Shown: positions 20,801 to 32,272, numbered from the stretch's first letter. The stretch: 64,000 nt of DNA from Bicyclus anynana (GCF_947172395.1 NC_069106.1:8060001-8124000); one strand, 5' to 3'. Numbers and translations are program-made. Notes: generated by a model not told the origin, from the sequence alone.

Positions 20801-23451
20801 GATATACTGAACGAAGACGGATCTGTCAAACCCAAGGTACGAGTTTTGTCTATACTACAGCCTTTCTTGATGAGTACTGTTTACCAACAAACAAATTAAA
20901 AATGAGGGTATAAATCACTAGTCATTTCACACCTAATAATAATTATAATTTTTAACTTGTTCTTAAATTAATGATTGAATTTTAGAAATTGAATGATAGT
21001 ACTCGTAACAGACAAGAATTAAAAAAACGAAATTACTTTAGCCCCTAGAGGCTAAAATGCTTGTTTAGCCCCGCTGTGGAGTGGTAATATGACAGTGTTT
21101 TTGAGCAAGAGTAGTGAAAAATAATTATGTTATGAAATGACATGCGTTGTATTATGTATACCTTCATTTCTAATTTCTTTGTTGGTAAACAGTCAAGAAA
21201 GGCTGTAGTATAGTTTTTTTTAGCCATTTTTCATCGTTTAATATAACCGATTTATATTTAAAAAACTTCAACCTCTTTATAACCCTGTAGGGGTATAATT
21301 TTGAAAATGGATGAGTGTGAGTGATGAGCATGCCAATGCATAGCTTTAAGCAATGTGTTAAAAACATTTACTTAGTCGAGGTTACTACACCATTGATGAG
21401 TTCCTTAATGATAAAGGTGCTTGGAGGCCGTTGGATCAGCTTCCACCTTTACACAGGAAGTAAAACTATTGAAATTGTAATGCTGGCATCAATTGTAAAT
21501 TAATTATAATACTGTATAATTTTTTTTAAAAGAGTAACTGTTGAGTTCCTTGCCAGTTTCTTCTCAGCAGAACCAGCCTTCCGAACCGGTGGTAGAATCT
21601 TTACAAATAGTCAACTGACGTATCAAAAGTGCTTATAAAGTGAGCCTACATAAAATAAATTAATTATGAATTTTTTGAAAAAATCTTTAATTTCTTACAT
21701 TATTTTTGGTATTTTTCTAGAAATACACAATTTTTATTAATGTACCTAACTTGAAAAATGTACAACTTTCCGTACAAACTTTCAACCCCTGTTTCACGGC
21801 CGGTCAATAAAAATACTGCCAGGCAGACAAAAAATAAATAAAAAAAAGTTTTGACTTCAGTATCAATTATATAAAGCCCTTTAACCATTTATTTATAACA
21901 CGTAGATAGTGTGTAGTCGCAGGATTCGTAAGCCGTTTTATGTGCCCCGAAATGGGAGCCCTTGTCGCATCGCTACGCTACGATAAGTATGCTTGTGTGC
22001 GTGTCGACGAGGGTAATTAGATTAGTTCTTTCGCTCACATAGTCACAGAAGTGGTTTAAGTTTGGAGTGAAATATTGTTATAGGTTTTGAGGGTCTATAG
22101 GTTATTAGTCTAGTAAGCCTCAAATACAAATTTTCAAAATATGTTTAATGTACAGCATGTGACCTGTTACAATTTTACGAGTATTATAAGTCTTGTCTCA
22201 ATGATATTTTATACTGGAGATGGGACACTAGCGCATCAAAACTGAAGCGGACAAATGTGGAAAATTGACTTAATTTCATTTAGTCGCTTATTAAACAACG
22301 AACGCTATTTAAACAAATAATACCTAAATATCGTCTACTATATCGATTTGTGTGTTCAGGAAGTGTAAAAACTATATTTAGATAAATATTTAATGGAATT
22401 AAATACAAAATTGTGCATGTGCGCGCTCAGTGGAGTCACTAAATTCGGATCACTTTTTGCGGTGATATTGCAGGGACGTAACTTATCTATAGTACAAAAT
22501 TATTATTGATAAGTATACATATTTGTGCTATAGGTGATATACACGTCCCGCAACCCGAAGGACATGGTGGTGTCGTACTACCACTACTGCTCGCTGGTGC
22601 ACGGCCTCAAGGGCACATTCGAGGACTTCTGCGACCTCTTCATACGGGACCGCGCGCCGTTTGGACCCGTCTGGAATCATATACTTGGTAATATTCTTTA
22701 CTAAAGGCCCGTGATAGCCCAATGGATATGAAACCTTTGATTTCGGAGGGCGTAGGTTTGAATCTAGTCCGGGAAATGCACCTCCAACTTTTAGTTTATG
22801 TGCATTTTAAGAAATTAAATGTCACGTGTCAAACGGTAAAGAAAAAACATCGTAAGGAAACCTGCAAACTGAGAATTTTCTTAATTCTCTAGGTGTGTGA
22901 AGTCTGCAAATCCACATTGGGCAAACGTGGTGGACTATTAGCCTAATATCTCTCATTCTAAAAGGAGGCCGAACATAGGTTGTTAATTATAAATGATGAA
23001 CCACTTGAAAAAAGCACAGTTATAATTGATATTATAGACAGACACTTCAATTTTATTTATAAATATTGATGATGTCAAACACTTTCTAGGTTTCTGGAAA
23101 CGGCGTGACGATCCAAACGTCCTATTCATCAAGTTTGAAGAGATGAAACGTGATCTGCCTAACGTCGTCCGCAGAACGGCCGATTTCCTCAACAAAACGC
23201 TGAGTGACGAGGACGTGTTGAAGCTCTGCGACCATCTTTCCTTCGCTAACATGAAGACGAACCGTGCCGTCAACTTGGAGGCCATTTTGGAGAAATCCTT
23301 CGGAAAGTCGTATTTAGAACAGACTTCTTTACGGTTTATCAGGAAAGGGGAGATAGGGGATTGGAAGAACTACATGTCAGATGATTTGTCACGCCGATTT
23401 GACGATTGGGCCGAGCAAAATATGAAAGGTAGTGAATTGAGTTTCGAATAA
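17829..23451 (+). CDS. Cytosolic sulfotransferase (PAPS-dependent), 5 exons
   Basis: Exons 17829-18036, 19248-19324, 20642-20836, 22534-22687 and 23090-23451 total 996 nt, a 331-aa protein. All introns are GT-AG and all phases agree (1,0,0,1). It transfers sulfonate from PAPS to a small acceptor in the cytosol. The 5'-phosphosulfate loop is YPRTGSTWAQEMVWL at residues 66-80. The catalytic histidine is H140 in RSHLP. The 3'-phosphate site is YTSRNPKDMVVSYYHY at 163-178 (R166, S174). The terminal PAPS motif RKGEIGDWKN is at 296-305. The usual lysines of the first loop and of the K-T-H-L-P motif are both arginine here, as also occurs in the moth retinol dehydratase branch; the acceptor cannot be inferred. 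There is no signal peptide. ATG 17829 is preceded by an in-frame GTG that I rejected. Every intron carries transposon insertions, several within 20-40 bases of exons. Confidence 0.93.
18067..18535 (-). mobile_element. Helitron-like repeat in sulfotransferase intron 1
   Basis: Starts with GCGACTTCGTCCGCGTGG, the reverse of the CCACGCGGACGAAGTCGCGG end shared with copies at 515-718 and 31755-31970. It also contains TTTCAACGTCTATTTCAC and GACAGACAGACAAAA. It begins 31 bases after the exon 1 donor. Confidence 0.55.
18638..18672 (+). repeat. (GATA)n-type microsatellite
   Basis: TATAGATAGATAGATAGATA preceded by two AGATAT units. Located in sulfotransferase intron 1. Confidence 0.85.
18972..19224 (+). 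mobile_element. SINE S1 in sulfotransferase intron 1
   Basis: The head GGCCGTGATAGCCCAGTGG is followed by the body, with deletions, to GAGACTCGAGCTCAGCAGTG. Its end is about 24 bases from the first base of exon 2. Confidence 0.85.
19403..19672 (+). mobile_element. tRNA-derived SINE, family S2
   Basis: The head GGCCTCCGTGGCGCAGTGG (A box) and GGGTTCGATCCCCGGCTGGG (B box) are followed by ACCACCCTACCG and TTAGCCCGCTTCCATCTTAG. It is truncated before the A-rich tail. Located in sulfotransferase intron 2. Confidence 0.87.
19692..19982 (-). mobile_element. SINE S2, inverted partner
   Basis: A reverse-orientation S2 from the T-run and ACAAGTTAACCATTGACTAC to the head GCGCCACTGAGGCCGTC, 20 bases from the plus-strand S2. 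The pair could fold into a long RNA duplex in the intron. Confidence 0.87.
20337..20616. mobile_element. Non-autonomous hAT-like element with 8-bp target duplication
   Basis: A 280-bp element with imperfect ends CAGAGTTACCCAAACTTTT and (reverse complement) CAGTGATTCCCAAAGTGG, flanked by GTTTACCC on both sides (20329-20336 and 20617-20624). The end sequence and 8-bp duplication are diagnostic of hAT transposons. It is non-coding. It sits 25 bases before exon 3 of the sulfotransferase. Confidence 0.82.
21415..21640 (+). repeat. Dispersed repeat, family R
   Basis: The second copy of the 5681-5875 repeat, ending GGTAGAATCTTTACAAATAG. Located in sulfotransferase intron 3. Confidence 0.5.
22705..22988 (+). 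mobile_element. SINE S1 in sulfotransferase intron 4
   Basis: The head GCCCGTGATAGCCCAATGG starts 18 bases after the exon 4 end. It is diverged, with tail CCGAACATAGGTTGTTAAT. Confidence 0.83.
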
Positions 23452-25628
23452 GACATCCGTTTTAGTATAGTTCTCGCCAAATAACTAGACTTCTCTGAAG
23501 TTGCCGCCGCTAAATTGCGAAGGTTTTTATGATATACTCCACTAAGACATATTTTTTACGCTGTGCAGTCATACATCTCGTGTTCGGAGACGACTATTTC
23601 TTTGGCGATAACTATTTATGTAAATTATTATCTTTACCTGGCACTTCATCACCTTCGCATACTTCGTGTTTATGCTTGTGTTGTATTAAGATACGTAAGA
23701 TATACACAATACAATCACAGACAGTCGAAAGACTTGATTGCGCACTGAGAAGTGACTAAAATGGCATCTGTCTTTAATTTATGGATAATAATGAGCACAG
23801 TATAGGACGTGCCTAATTAGATTTACATACTTATTTATCATTTATTAAATTACAGCCGTCTTCTATAAGCTATCGATCTATCTGACGATTTATTGTTAAA
23901 ACTAATTAAATATGTCTTTTAAAGGTGTCCAATATACCCCTGTCTCCTCCAACTAAGTTAATACGCATAGATTGCGTGGTGGGTTTGGTAATTGTGTAAT
24001 GGACTGGGCTTGAACCCACTACCTTAGGTTGAAGCTTGTTAGGCAAAATTACTGTTTCACTGATCTGCTTAAATTGAATACTGCGGTATGTATATGTATA
24101 AAAGAAGTGCACCTATGCACTTCTTTTTTAACATCAATTTGTTTTAAATTAATATTCATACGATAAGAATCAAGTATTTTATTGTTAAGTTATTATTATA
24201 GTGTAAAAAATGTATAAAAAATATTCCTGCCAATTGCTGCGAATGTCTTGATTATGTAGGTAATAAGAATTTTGTTTTCTTCTGCGTGGTTTTTGTTTAT
24301 TTTTATTTAATAAATGTTTTTGAAACGGTAACAGCTGTTAATTATATCCTTTATAACACGTAAACTATCTCTTATTTCACCAATTTCAACATCGTAATGT
24401 ATCTCATTACGCACATGTGCCGTAATGTAATACAAAACCTTAATCATACGTCTAAAATCGAACAGTACTTTTTTAAATCTTAACAAAGAGTTTTTTTAAG
24501 TCAGAAAAGTGCTCAACAATTTATGAATAAAATGAACTTTGTGAGATAAAAATAAATCTAAATAGAACCCGAGTTTATAATGAATTTCACTCCGCGTGTT
24601 ACACTATACTGTTCACTACGATTGCGAGAAAATAAAATAATTCAGTACAATATTCAATGTTAAAATTCTTTTTGCAGACAGCTGCGTCTGCAAAACTCAA
24701 TAAAAATCAAATAAAAAAATTACTCATTCCACAGACAAGAACCACAGCAGAGTGCAAGAACGCTGCATTTCGTTCCAATTTAATTTTTTTTTAACAAACA
24801 TTCAGGTCCTTACATTAAATAAGTAGGTACTCGTACTCACTATGTACGCACTTATAATGATTATATTTACAAATAAAATCTCCTTTGTTTTATAGAGGTC
24901 ATTATTTTTGTATCATTAAACCTTTGTACTGACTTATTTAAATTGTCTAAGACTGACTCTTAAATCTATAGATTACTCAAATTAAATTAAAGATAAACTA
25001 TTTATGAATTAAACCTTTTTCGTTTTATAACAGACAAAAATAAAAAAAAAAACAAAATTACTTAAGCCCCTAGAGGCTGAAATGATTGTTTAACACCGCT
25101 TTGGAGTGGTAATCTGATAGTGTTTTTCAAAATTCATTTTCAGAAAGCCTGTTCTAAATGTTTTTCCTTGCAAATGTGTTATAAAACGTCGTATGAAATA
25201 CGTGCGCTTCGAATAGTAATTACAGCCTCTGCTTTCTTACTATAGCTCTCGTCTACGGCTCGAGCTAGCAATATCGCCTTGGCTGTTATTTTCAACTTAC
25301 CGCACTTATATCATAATTTACTATTATGTAGGAATATTACCTACATTGTAGGTAATATTTGTAATATAAAACGAGAATTCTCAAAAACTACCTACCGTTT
25401 CGGGAAAAGCTATAAAATTCTTGACCTAATTTGATGTAGGTACATAATATTATTATTATGTCATCAAGAATACTATGTTTTAAATTTAAATCATCTACCT
25501 AATTATCAATAGATTCTCATTCCTGACCAGTTAAGCAAAAAGATTGTATTCACTAGTAGACTTAGGCCAGAGTATACATATTAGGCTCACTGCACACATA
25601 GCGTGTTTTATCTACGACGGGAACGAAC
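23452..25628. other. Sulfotransferase 3' flank, no further gene
   Basis: AT-rich. A 75-base block at 25060-25140 (TTAAGCCCCTAGAGGCTGAAA) repeats 21040-21115 within sulfotransferase intron 3. A near-palindrome GAAGTGCACCTATGCACTTC lies at 24105-24125. Nothing coding. Confidence 0.5.
24309..24314 (+). promoter_or_regulatory. Possible polyadenylation signal for the sulfotransferase
   Basis: AATAAA about 860 bases beyond the sulfotransferase stop. The intervening 3' flank has no clear repeat copy except AT-rich sequence. An earlier noncanonical signal could be used instead. Confidence 0.3.
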
Positions 25629-25702
25629 TTGACGGCCTGTGTGGCGCTGTGGTATACGAGGTGGATTTACAAGACGGAGGTCCTGGGTTCGATCCCCCGA
25701 TA
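25629..25702 (+). mobile_element. SINE S2, head fragment
   Basis: ACGGCCTGTGTGGCGCTGTGG to GGGTTCGATCCCC, then it breaks off into an unrelated Helitron-like repeat. Confidence 0.75.
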
Positions 25703-25884
25703 AAAACGTGGAATTTATGGAAAGGTCGTTTCATCTGTAGTACTAAAGAGGTAAAGTTTTTGAAATGTGGGTAATCTCTGGATCTAGAATCTGAATGGAG
25801 ATAGAGAATAGAATGGATCTGAACCAATTTTTTCACCAAAAGAAAATCAAGTTATTTTTCATAGGCTATATTATTTTATTCCTG

Positions 25885-26066
25885 TACTAGCTCACGCCGC
25901 GCGGTTTCACCCGCCTGGTTCCCGTTCCCGTAGGAATACGAGGATAATAGATAGCCTATAGCCTTCCTCGATAAATGGGCTATCTAACACTGAAAGAATT
26001 TTTCAAATCGGACCAGTAGTTCCTGAGATTAGCGCGTTCAATCAATCAAACATACAAACTCTTCAG
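25885..26066 (-). mobile_element. Helitron-like non-autonomous repeat
   Basis: Reverse copy: ACTAGCTCACGCCGCGCGG, GGTTCCCGTTCCCGTAGG, ending in the reversed GAAGAGTTTG start. Confidence 0.6.
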
Positions 26067-26794
26067 CAACTCAAAAGTCGACGAACCCATGCGTGCAATT
26101 GACTTTGCAATTGCACGTTGTAGAGTCAAAATCTCCTGAGGATGCTCCGGTTTCGGGGTGAAACGTACGTAGAGAGTATTTTGTCGGACCTGGGTGACGT
26201 TGTCGCATGGTTTCGTCGACTTTTCGTGGATGATAGCAAAATAAATAAATCATTATATAATCATGATGAACTTCCGCAAAGTAACGCCTACTTCTATCCA
26301 AACTCTTCAGCTTTTTTATATTATTATAGATTCAAGGATGATCAATACTAATAAAATAAAAATAAGTATTAACGTATTTATTTTTCACAATAGTGACAAT
26401 GATAATTTCTCATTTATTAAAACAATAAATTCACTTATAAATACTTTTGTATACTAGAGAGTAGATACTAAAAATTATAATTTCAACTCATTTAGTTGTT
26501 GAAAATAATTTAACATAATTATTTCAATTTGTTCAAAACAAATTGTTTATCGCTTATTTGTGAACGGAACTGTAACAGATTAAATACAAATTAGGTACTT
26601 TAAGTAAGTTTACTCGTAGTTTGTAATCTCAAAACGACTAGAACATTCCTAATTGACTTACAACATTAATTCATGGTAGTTAACATATCGGTTTGGTGAA
26701 TCTTTCAGATTTCAGCTTAAAACTATTAAGTACATAAACTATAATGTAGGTATTTCAGGCATTTATTACTAAAAAATACCACCATATCTCATTC

Positions 26795-27046
26795 ATCATC
26801 ATCATCATCATCATATCAGCCGATGGACGTCCACTGCAGGACATAGGCCTTTTGTAGGGACTTCCAAACATCACGATACTGAGCCGCCTGCATCCAGCGA
26901 ATCCCTGCGACTCGCTTGATGTCGTCAGTCCACCTGGTGGGGGGTCGGCCAACACTGCGCTTACTAGTGCGGGGTCGCCATTCCAGCACTTTGGGACCCC
27001 AACGTCCATCGGCTCTTCGCACTATGTGCCCCGCCCATTGCCACAT
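26795..27046 (-). mobile_element. LINE 3' end (RTE-like), 5'-truncated
   Basis: The minus strand carries an intact 76-codon C-terminus (WQWAGHIVRRADGRWGPKVL, then SVGRPPTRWTDDIKR, then QWTSIG and a stop), followed by a short (GAT)n tail. It is nearly identical to the 12052-12431 copy where they overlap, which suggests recent activity. Confidence 0.85.
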
Positions 27047-27049
27047 CCA

Positions 27050-28204
27050 TATCTCATTACCAAATCAAATAAAATCATTCTTTATTTTGTCAGAATATGG
27101 TACATATAGATAACTTCGTATAAGCTGTATTTAACACATATTCTGCAATAGCTTTGGAGTATGGACCAAAGAATTAGAGTTTAATTTAAATACTTTGGGA
27201 TAATCCATTGAGAAAGGTGATGTTTAGTGTCTTTTTTGCCTAATATTTTGTGTTTTGAGCACGAAATTGCGATTTTTAGTGATAAAAGTAATAAAAACCA
27301 TATTTTAAGTGTTGCCTATAGGTATTCAAAAGAAAATATATAATTTAGTTGTATATTTCACGACATAGATAATTTACCTTTAAATGGGTTAATTCTGGTT
27401 ACACTTGCTGATAATCATTAAAAAACTAATTTAGTTTTTAAAAGTCTGGAATTTAAGCTAATAATAATAACAAAAAATATAAAAAAAAATCACAAAAATA
27501 GCTAAAAACCGCAATTCCAGGCATTCTTATATTCTAAAGACATTAATTATTATGATATTAAAAATAGTTTAATACATTATGTGGATACGTTAAAAATTTT
27601 AACACTTAATGAAATGTACATAATATTTAGAAATGGTATAAATCACTGTTTGACAGCTAGATTTTTAGAAATAGATCTATTTACTATTGTCAACTGTAAA
27701 GCTCATTTTAAAAGCAAAAATTTATTACATAGCTGGAAAAAACTAAAAATAAATATTTGTTTTATCAAAGATAGGCTTATCAATTTTTTTTTAATTAAAG
27801 TAAAAATAATTATTGTCTGTGTAAGTGTAAGTAGATTACAAAAAATCGAAAAGTTTATACAAGATTTGTAAAAATTCTACGAATATTTACAGCTTAAGGT
27901 TTGGATATATCTTTGGAATAATTTAAAATAAAAGATCATCGCTTTACTTAAATCTAAATACAATATTTTATGAATCAAAGTCAAAAATATACAACATTTT
28001 TAAAAACTGAATAAAATATTTTCACATAAAAATATAAATAGGTACCTATTTTTTTTTAAAGACTAGCGTTGTTCATATAAATCACATTGCCTACACTTTG
28101 CATAAAATATATTAACATTATAGACATATTTAAATAATTATTTGTATTATTTTTAATGTCGTAATTTTGTGCAAACAACCTACACGTAGGTATAATAATT
28201 AAGT
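27050..28204. other. AT-rich gene-free stretch
   Basis: Very AT-rich. The 96-codon plus-strand frame at 27581-27871 starts at GTG, is Lys/Ile/Phe-rich and looks random. No repeat family recognised. Confidence 0.5.
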
Positions 28205-28516
28205 CTCAGACCAATTATTGTATAGGACCTGCCTCGCTAGATGTTACTTTTCTGTCAAAGTATATGATCAACGATCTAATGCGATTATAAAAACTGTCTC
28301 TATATAATCGATGTTAAATAGTTGTATTCGTGTTAGTCGGTTAAAGAGCTCCGTAAAAATACCTTTCTGTGTAATTGATTGGTGTAAATAACGGGAAAAA
28401 ACTTCTAATTTAGTATGAGATATATACCAAATCTAAGCTCGTTTTCTTCAGAAAATGACAGACAATTTTGTTCGTGACTATGAGTGTGATACAGGTCCTT
28501 CTATAATTGGTCTGAG
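28205..28516. mobile_element. MITE, family M4, second copy (inverted)
   Basis: The reverse-complement partner of 15005-15313, with the same terminal inverted repeats and shared interior (for example ACAGACAATTTTGTTCGTGA). Confidence 0.75.
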
Positions 28517-29046
28517 AATTAAGTACATATAGATTAGATGCATTTATTACTATTCGTACTAACATTTAGATAAAATATTGACGTCTAACCAGGTGATCAC
28601 AAATTGAGAATATTACTCGGTGAGTACTTTATTTTTTTCATAATTTTTCCCATGATTTGTGAGCAATCGATTACAGTCAATATATTTTTCATATCTCTTA
28701 TTTAATACATCAAGATAAAGGTATGTACATTGTACAATATAAAAAATATCCTGTCATCCTACATGATTCTAGATAGTAATACATAATTCTAATAGTAATA
28801 CAACATCAATAATTTTAAAATAATAAAAAACTACCAACATTTTAGGCCGAAGATAAAAACACCGTAATTAATTTTTGTTCTTGTAAAGGTATTTGAAATA
28901 GACGTCTTTAGGCTTTGTATGTCGAGTTTAAGTGAAATTTCTTTAAAATCTTTGTGATTTAAAACTCCATTAGACTTAAGATGGGTGCCATGAAGACAAT
29001 AAATAAATAATTTACCATTGTAAAAGGACTTATTTTAACAATAAAT

Positions 29047-29071
29047 TTCATTTCATTTCATTTCATTTCAA
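29047..29071 (+). repeat. (CATTT)n microsatellite
   Basis: Five direct ATTTC units in an AT-rich stretch. Confidence 0.8.
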
Positions 29072-29562
29072 TATGACATTGTCGACCAATACCAGCGGAT
29101 CCAAAATATCGCTATCCCTTTCATATCATTGCAGCGAAAGAGAAGGCGATAAGGTTTAGGATATTTTCTTAAAAAAATAATTATGCATGTCACACCGATA
29201 AAGTATTAAATTACAAGTTAGGTAGGTAATAGATTTTATTAGCTTCGCGGTGACTATTTGCTAAAATAAATCATAGGTAAAAGGCGTTTTTCAATGCGTG
29301 TCTGGAAACTGGAGGCATGACTCCTAAACATATTCAGAAGGAAGTTTAAAAAAATGAAGCCTTAGACGATTGAGGGTCTGAACTTTTGAAAGATTATGCA
29401 ATCACCCAAAGAAGAGATTGAATTACATTGAATTAGTGTAACTCAAGGTATTTTCTGCGGTATGAAAAATGCAGCCCAATACTCGTCTATGATATATACA
29501 ATAATTTAATTACTAGAGAGATAATTATATTAAATGACAACTGGAATTACTAGATTTATGTC

Positions 29563-29970
29563 TTACATGGGGATTGCCAAAAGCGCCACAGCATTGGTGA
29601 TGGTTGACATTTTTCGAATGATGGTGACCGTGAGGTTGTACTGGCTGCAGAGCTTTATCCTTGACTGACTCCTTGTTCGGGTGTATCGAGTTGTATACTC
29701 TGTGGTGGAGGGATATCCTTGTTCGGAATCGGCTTTTGGTTTGTTTTGGCTCGACGTTTTCTGCTGGGGTGCAAATGTGGTTGACGTCGCCGTGGGCGTC
29801 TTGGTACTCTGTGTCGGTTTCTGTAAGAGTTTTATTATTTTTAGGTCATTATTACCTATTTCCTGTAAAGGATGGTGGCCTGGCTCTGTAGGGAGTAGTT
29901 TAATTAGGCTTGCTAATGACGAGATCATTAATGTCATCATACAACTGTCTACTACTACAACTATCTTCAT
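29563..29970 (-). CDS. Hypothetical 135-codon frame, secreted-like N-terminus
   Basis: The longest continuous frame in the 24-33 kb gap. It starts MKIVVVVDSC and has a hydrophobic stretch to about residue 26 that could act as a signal or anchor. It then has a Thr/Ser/Gln/Pro-rich middle (about residues 53-95) and a hydrophobic C-terminal segment. The composition is less AT-rich than the flanks. The last codons overlap a GTAAGA donor, so it may be an exon of a longer gene rather than a complete protein. An 80-bp perfect hairpin lies about 35 bases upstream of the ATG. I do not recognise any family, and it could be fortuitous. Confidence 0.3.
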   Translation of the reverse strand: MKIVVVVDSCMMTLMISSLASLIKLLPTEPGHHPLQEIGNNDLKIIKLLQKPTQSTKTPTATSTTFAPQQKTSSQNKPKADSEQGYPSTTEYTTRYTRTRSQSRIKLCSQYNLTVTIIRKMSTITNAVALLAIPM

Positions 29971-29991
29971 TTTCCACTGACTTCTAAATGT

Positions 29992-30078
29992 GACCGATAA
30001 GAATATCGGTCACATTGGACTACTAATTGAAAAGGTCGTTTCTTTCCAATTAGTAGTCCAATGTGACCGATATTCTTA
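29992..30078. repeat. Perfect hairpin, ~35-bp arms
   Basis: The arm TAAGAATATCGGTCACATTG and onward to ACTACTAATTG is repeated inverted across a loop of about 12 bases. A second, smaller inverted repeat (TGACCGATA/TATCGGTCA) overlaps its left edge, so alternative folds are possible. Confidence 0.9.
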
Positions 30079-30525
30079 CGTTCCTTTCCGACGACGACAA
30101 AATACATTGACAAGACAAGAAGAGAAAGACTGTGGTTTGTGGGTTTGAGATCATGCATCTATGTTTTGAGTCCGGCCAGTTTACCATACATCAAAAGAGA
30201 TTTAATATTAGCGTCATCATCAGCATATTTTTATTGTAAATCTACTGTAGGGTTAAGTTTTCCGCCCGTTTATTTGAATGATTTGTACACCCTGCTCCAA
30301 ATAGCCTCAGTAACGATCAATTAATATTTAACGAGATCAACCTATTCACGAGCTTTCCGAGGCAAACTCCGAACTGATATTGTGAATTTCATAGATTAGG
30401 ATCTTGTAGTACGAGCGAAGGGTTTACTTGCCGTAAGTGGAAAACCAGCGCTTATAAAATAACACTGCATCTTGTCCTATAAAGTGCTGCCATCTGTCTA
30501 TAATTTTAAGGCGTAGGTGAGGCGC

Positions 30526-30967
30526 GAGCGCGTTTGTGACGTCCACTGGCGCCGAGTGTGAGGGCGACCTTAGTATCGAGTGGTGTGCACTGACCGATAT
30601 CGTCGACGCAGTGTCTAGGTACAGGCTCGGGCGGTGGAGAGGGCGGCGGGGAGCGCGTTTGTGACGTCCACTGGCGCCGAGTGTGAGGGCGACCTTAGTA
30701 TCGAGTGGTGTGCACTGACCGATATCGTCGACGCAGTGTCTAGGTACAGGCTCGGGCGGTGGAGAGGGCGGCGGGGAGCGCGTTTGTGACGTCCACTGGC
30801 GCCGAGTGTGAGGGCGACCTTAGTATCGAGTGGTGTGCACTGACCGATATCGTCGACGCAGTGTCTAGGTACAGGCTCGGGCGGTGGAGAGGGCGGCGGG
30901 GAGGGCGCACGCGGCGCTGACTCCGTCAGTGCGAGCGCGTTTGTGACGTCCACTGGCGCCGAGTGTG
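30526..30967. repeat. GC-rich minisatellite, 125-bp unit, 3 copies plus a partial
   Basis: The marker GAGCGCGTTTGTGACGTCCA starts at 30526, 30651 and 30776 with no visible difference between units. A partial fourth unit at 30933 follows a 32-base interruption. The unit is not a multiple of three, so the 128-codon minus-strand frame here changes frame in each copy and is not a gene. Confidence 0.92.
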
Positions 30968-31033
30968 TGGGTGACGTACGGTACGTATGCTGGGAACACA
31001 CACAATTTATAGATTTAGTTTAAGTACTATAAG

Positions 31034-31543
31034 TGGGGATGATGACTAGATTTGAATATTTTGATTTTTACGATACATTCGGGTAAATAAGGTCAATGTT
31101 AACTAATGTATACATAAAAAGCAAAGATTGGCTGGATATTTGCAAAATAAATAAGATTATAAAATTTCAAAATCTATTAAAAATATTTTATCGTAATTAG
31201 ATGGAAATTCATACAATTTTCGCTTCCTTACATTAAATGTGACATTTTTCAATAAATGAACTATAAAAATAAACGCAGAATAAAGATATAGCAAAGATAT
31301 TATTAATTTTGTTTAAACGCCCATACAAATCTAACGATCATTAAATGCCTACGACGTCATAAGTTCGTACCATTTTCTATGGAGCGTTTTTCAGTGATCC
31401 GCAGCAGCGCCGCAAATCTGACCCTTTAAATCCCTGTAGCTCCGAAAGTAATGATCGCAGATACCCTGTTACTTTTACAAAATTGCTTTACTATTAGCGT
31501 ACTCTTAATTTATATACAATTTAAAAAACTGTCATCATCCCTA
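31034..31543. mobile_element. MITE, family M3 (GGGGATGATGAC ends)
   Basis: About 510 bp, with ends TGGGGATGATGACT and the inverse GTCATCATCCCT. It is collinear, in reverse orientation, with 57047-57540. Confidence 0.75.
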
Positions 31544-31754
31544 TTGATCAGTGAAGGGAGCGAGATCATTCTGTAACCAAAGCGGTAACCGGTAACTCAC
31601 CATATTATCTGTACACACGTCACTGTTGCGTTTCGCCACTGGTGCCGTGCTCACTCTGCAAGGGGATGCTGAGCTGTAACTAAATATACAACATCTTTAT
31701 AATGTAAACTTTTTTTTATTATTATTTCTTACAACGGCCTCCGTGGCCGTAAAT

Positions 31755-31970
31755 AAAATAAGAAAGGGGTGGAATAGGGGTAGAAAGTTTGTATGGAAGG
31801 TCCTTCATTTTTAGAGTTACAGTTTAAAAAAAATCTTCATAAATCATGAAAAAAATACGAAATATAATGTAATTCAAAAATTTTTAAAATACAACCCTTA
31901 AAGAGGTGAAATAGGGCTTGAAAATTTACATTAATTTCCACGCGGACGAAGTCGCGGGGTTAGTCTTTAG
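31755..31970 (+). mobile_element. Helitron-like repeat with GCGGACGAAGTCGCGG end
   Basis: GGAATAGGGGTAGAAAGTTTG and the 3' block CACGCGGACGAAGTCGCGGG match the copy at 515-718. A 19-base stub of an S2 SINE head (31733-31751) sits at its left edge. Confidence 0.55.
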
Positions 31971-31975
31971 TATAA

Positions 31976-32272
31976 TAATCATTGTCAACCCATTATCAGC
32001 TCACTACTGAGTTCGAGTCTCTCAGAATGAGAGGGGTTAGGCCAATAGTCCACCACGCTGGCTCAATGCGGATTGGTACTTCACACACGCATACAATTAA
32101 GAAAATTCCTTGGTATGCAGGTTTCCTCACGATGTTTTCCTTCACCGTTTGAGACACGTGATATTTAATTTATTAAAATGCACACAACTGAAAAGTTGGA
32201 GGTGCATGCTCCGGACCCACACCCTCCGGAATCGGAGGAAGAGGTCATATCCACTGGGCTATCACGGCTCTA
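31976..32272 (-). mobile_element. SINE S1, near full length
   Basis: Reverse copy from TTGTCAACCCATTATCAGCTC to GGGCTATCACGGCTC. A few bases are missing near the B box. Confidence 0.86.

Noticed and set aside
27581..27871. 96-codon plus-strand frame
   Set aside because: GTG start, composition of random AT-rich DNA, no splice context or motif.
30615..31001. 128-codon minus-strand frame in the GC-rich tandem repeat
   Set aside because: The repeat unit is 125 bp, so each copy is read in a different frame. Pro/Ser/Arg richness follows from GC content.
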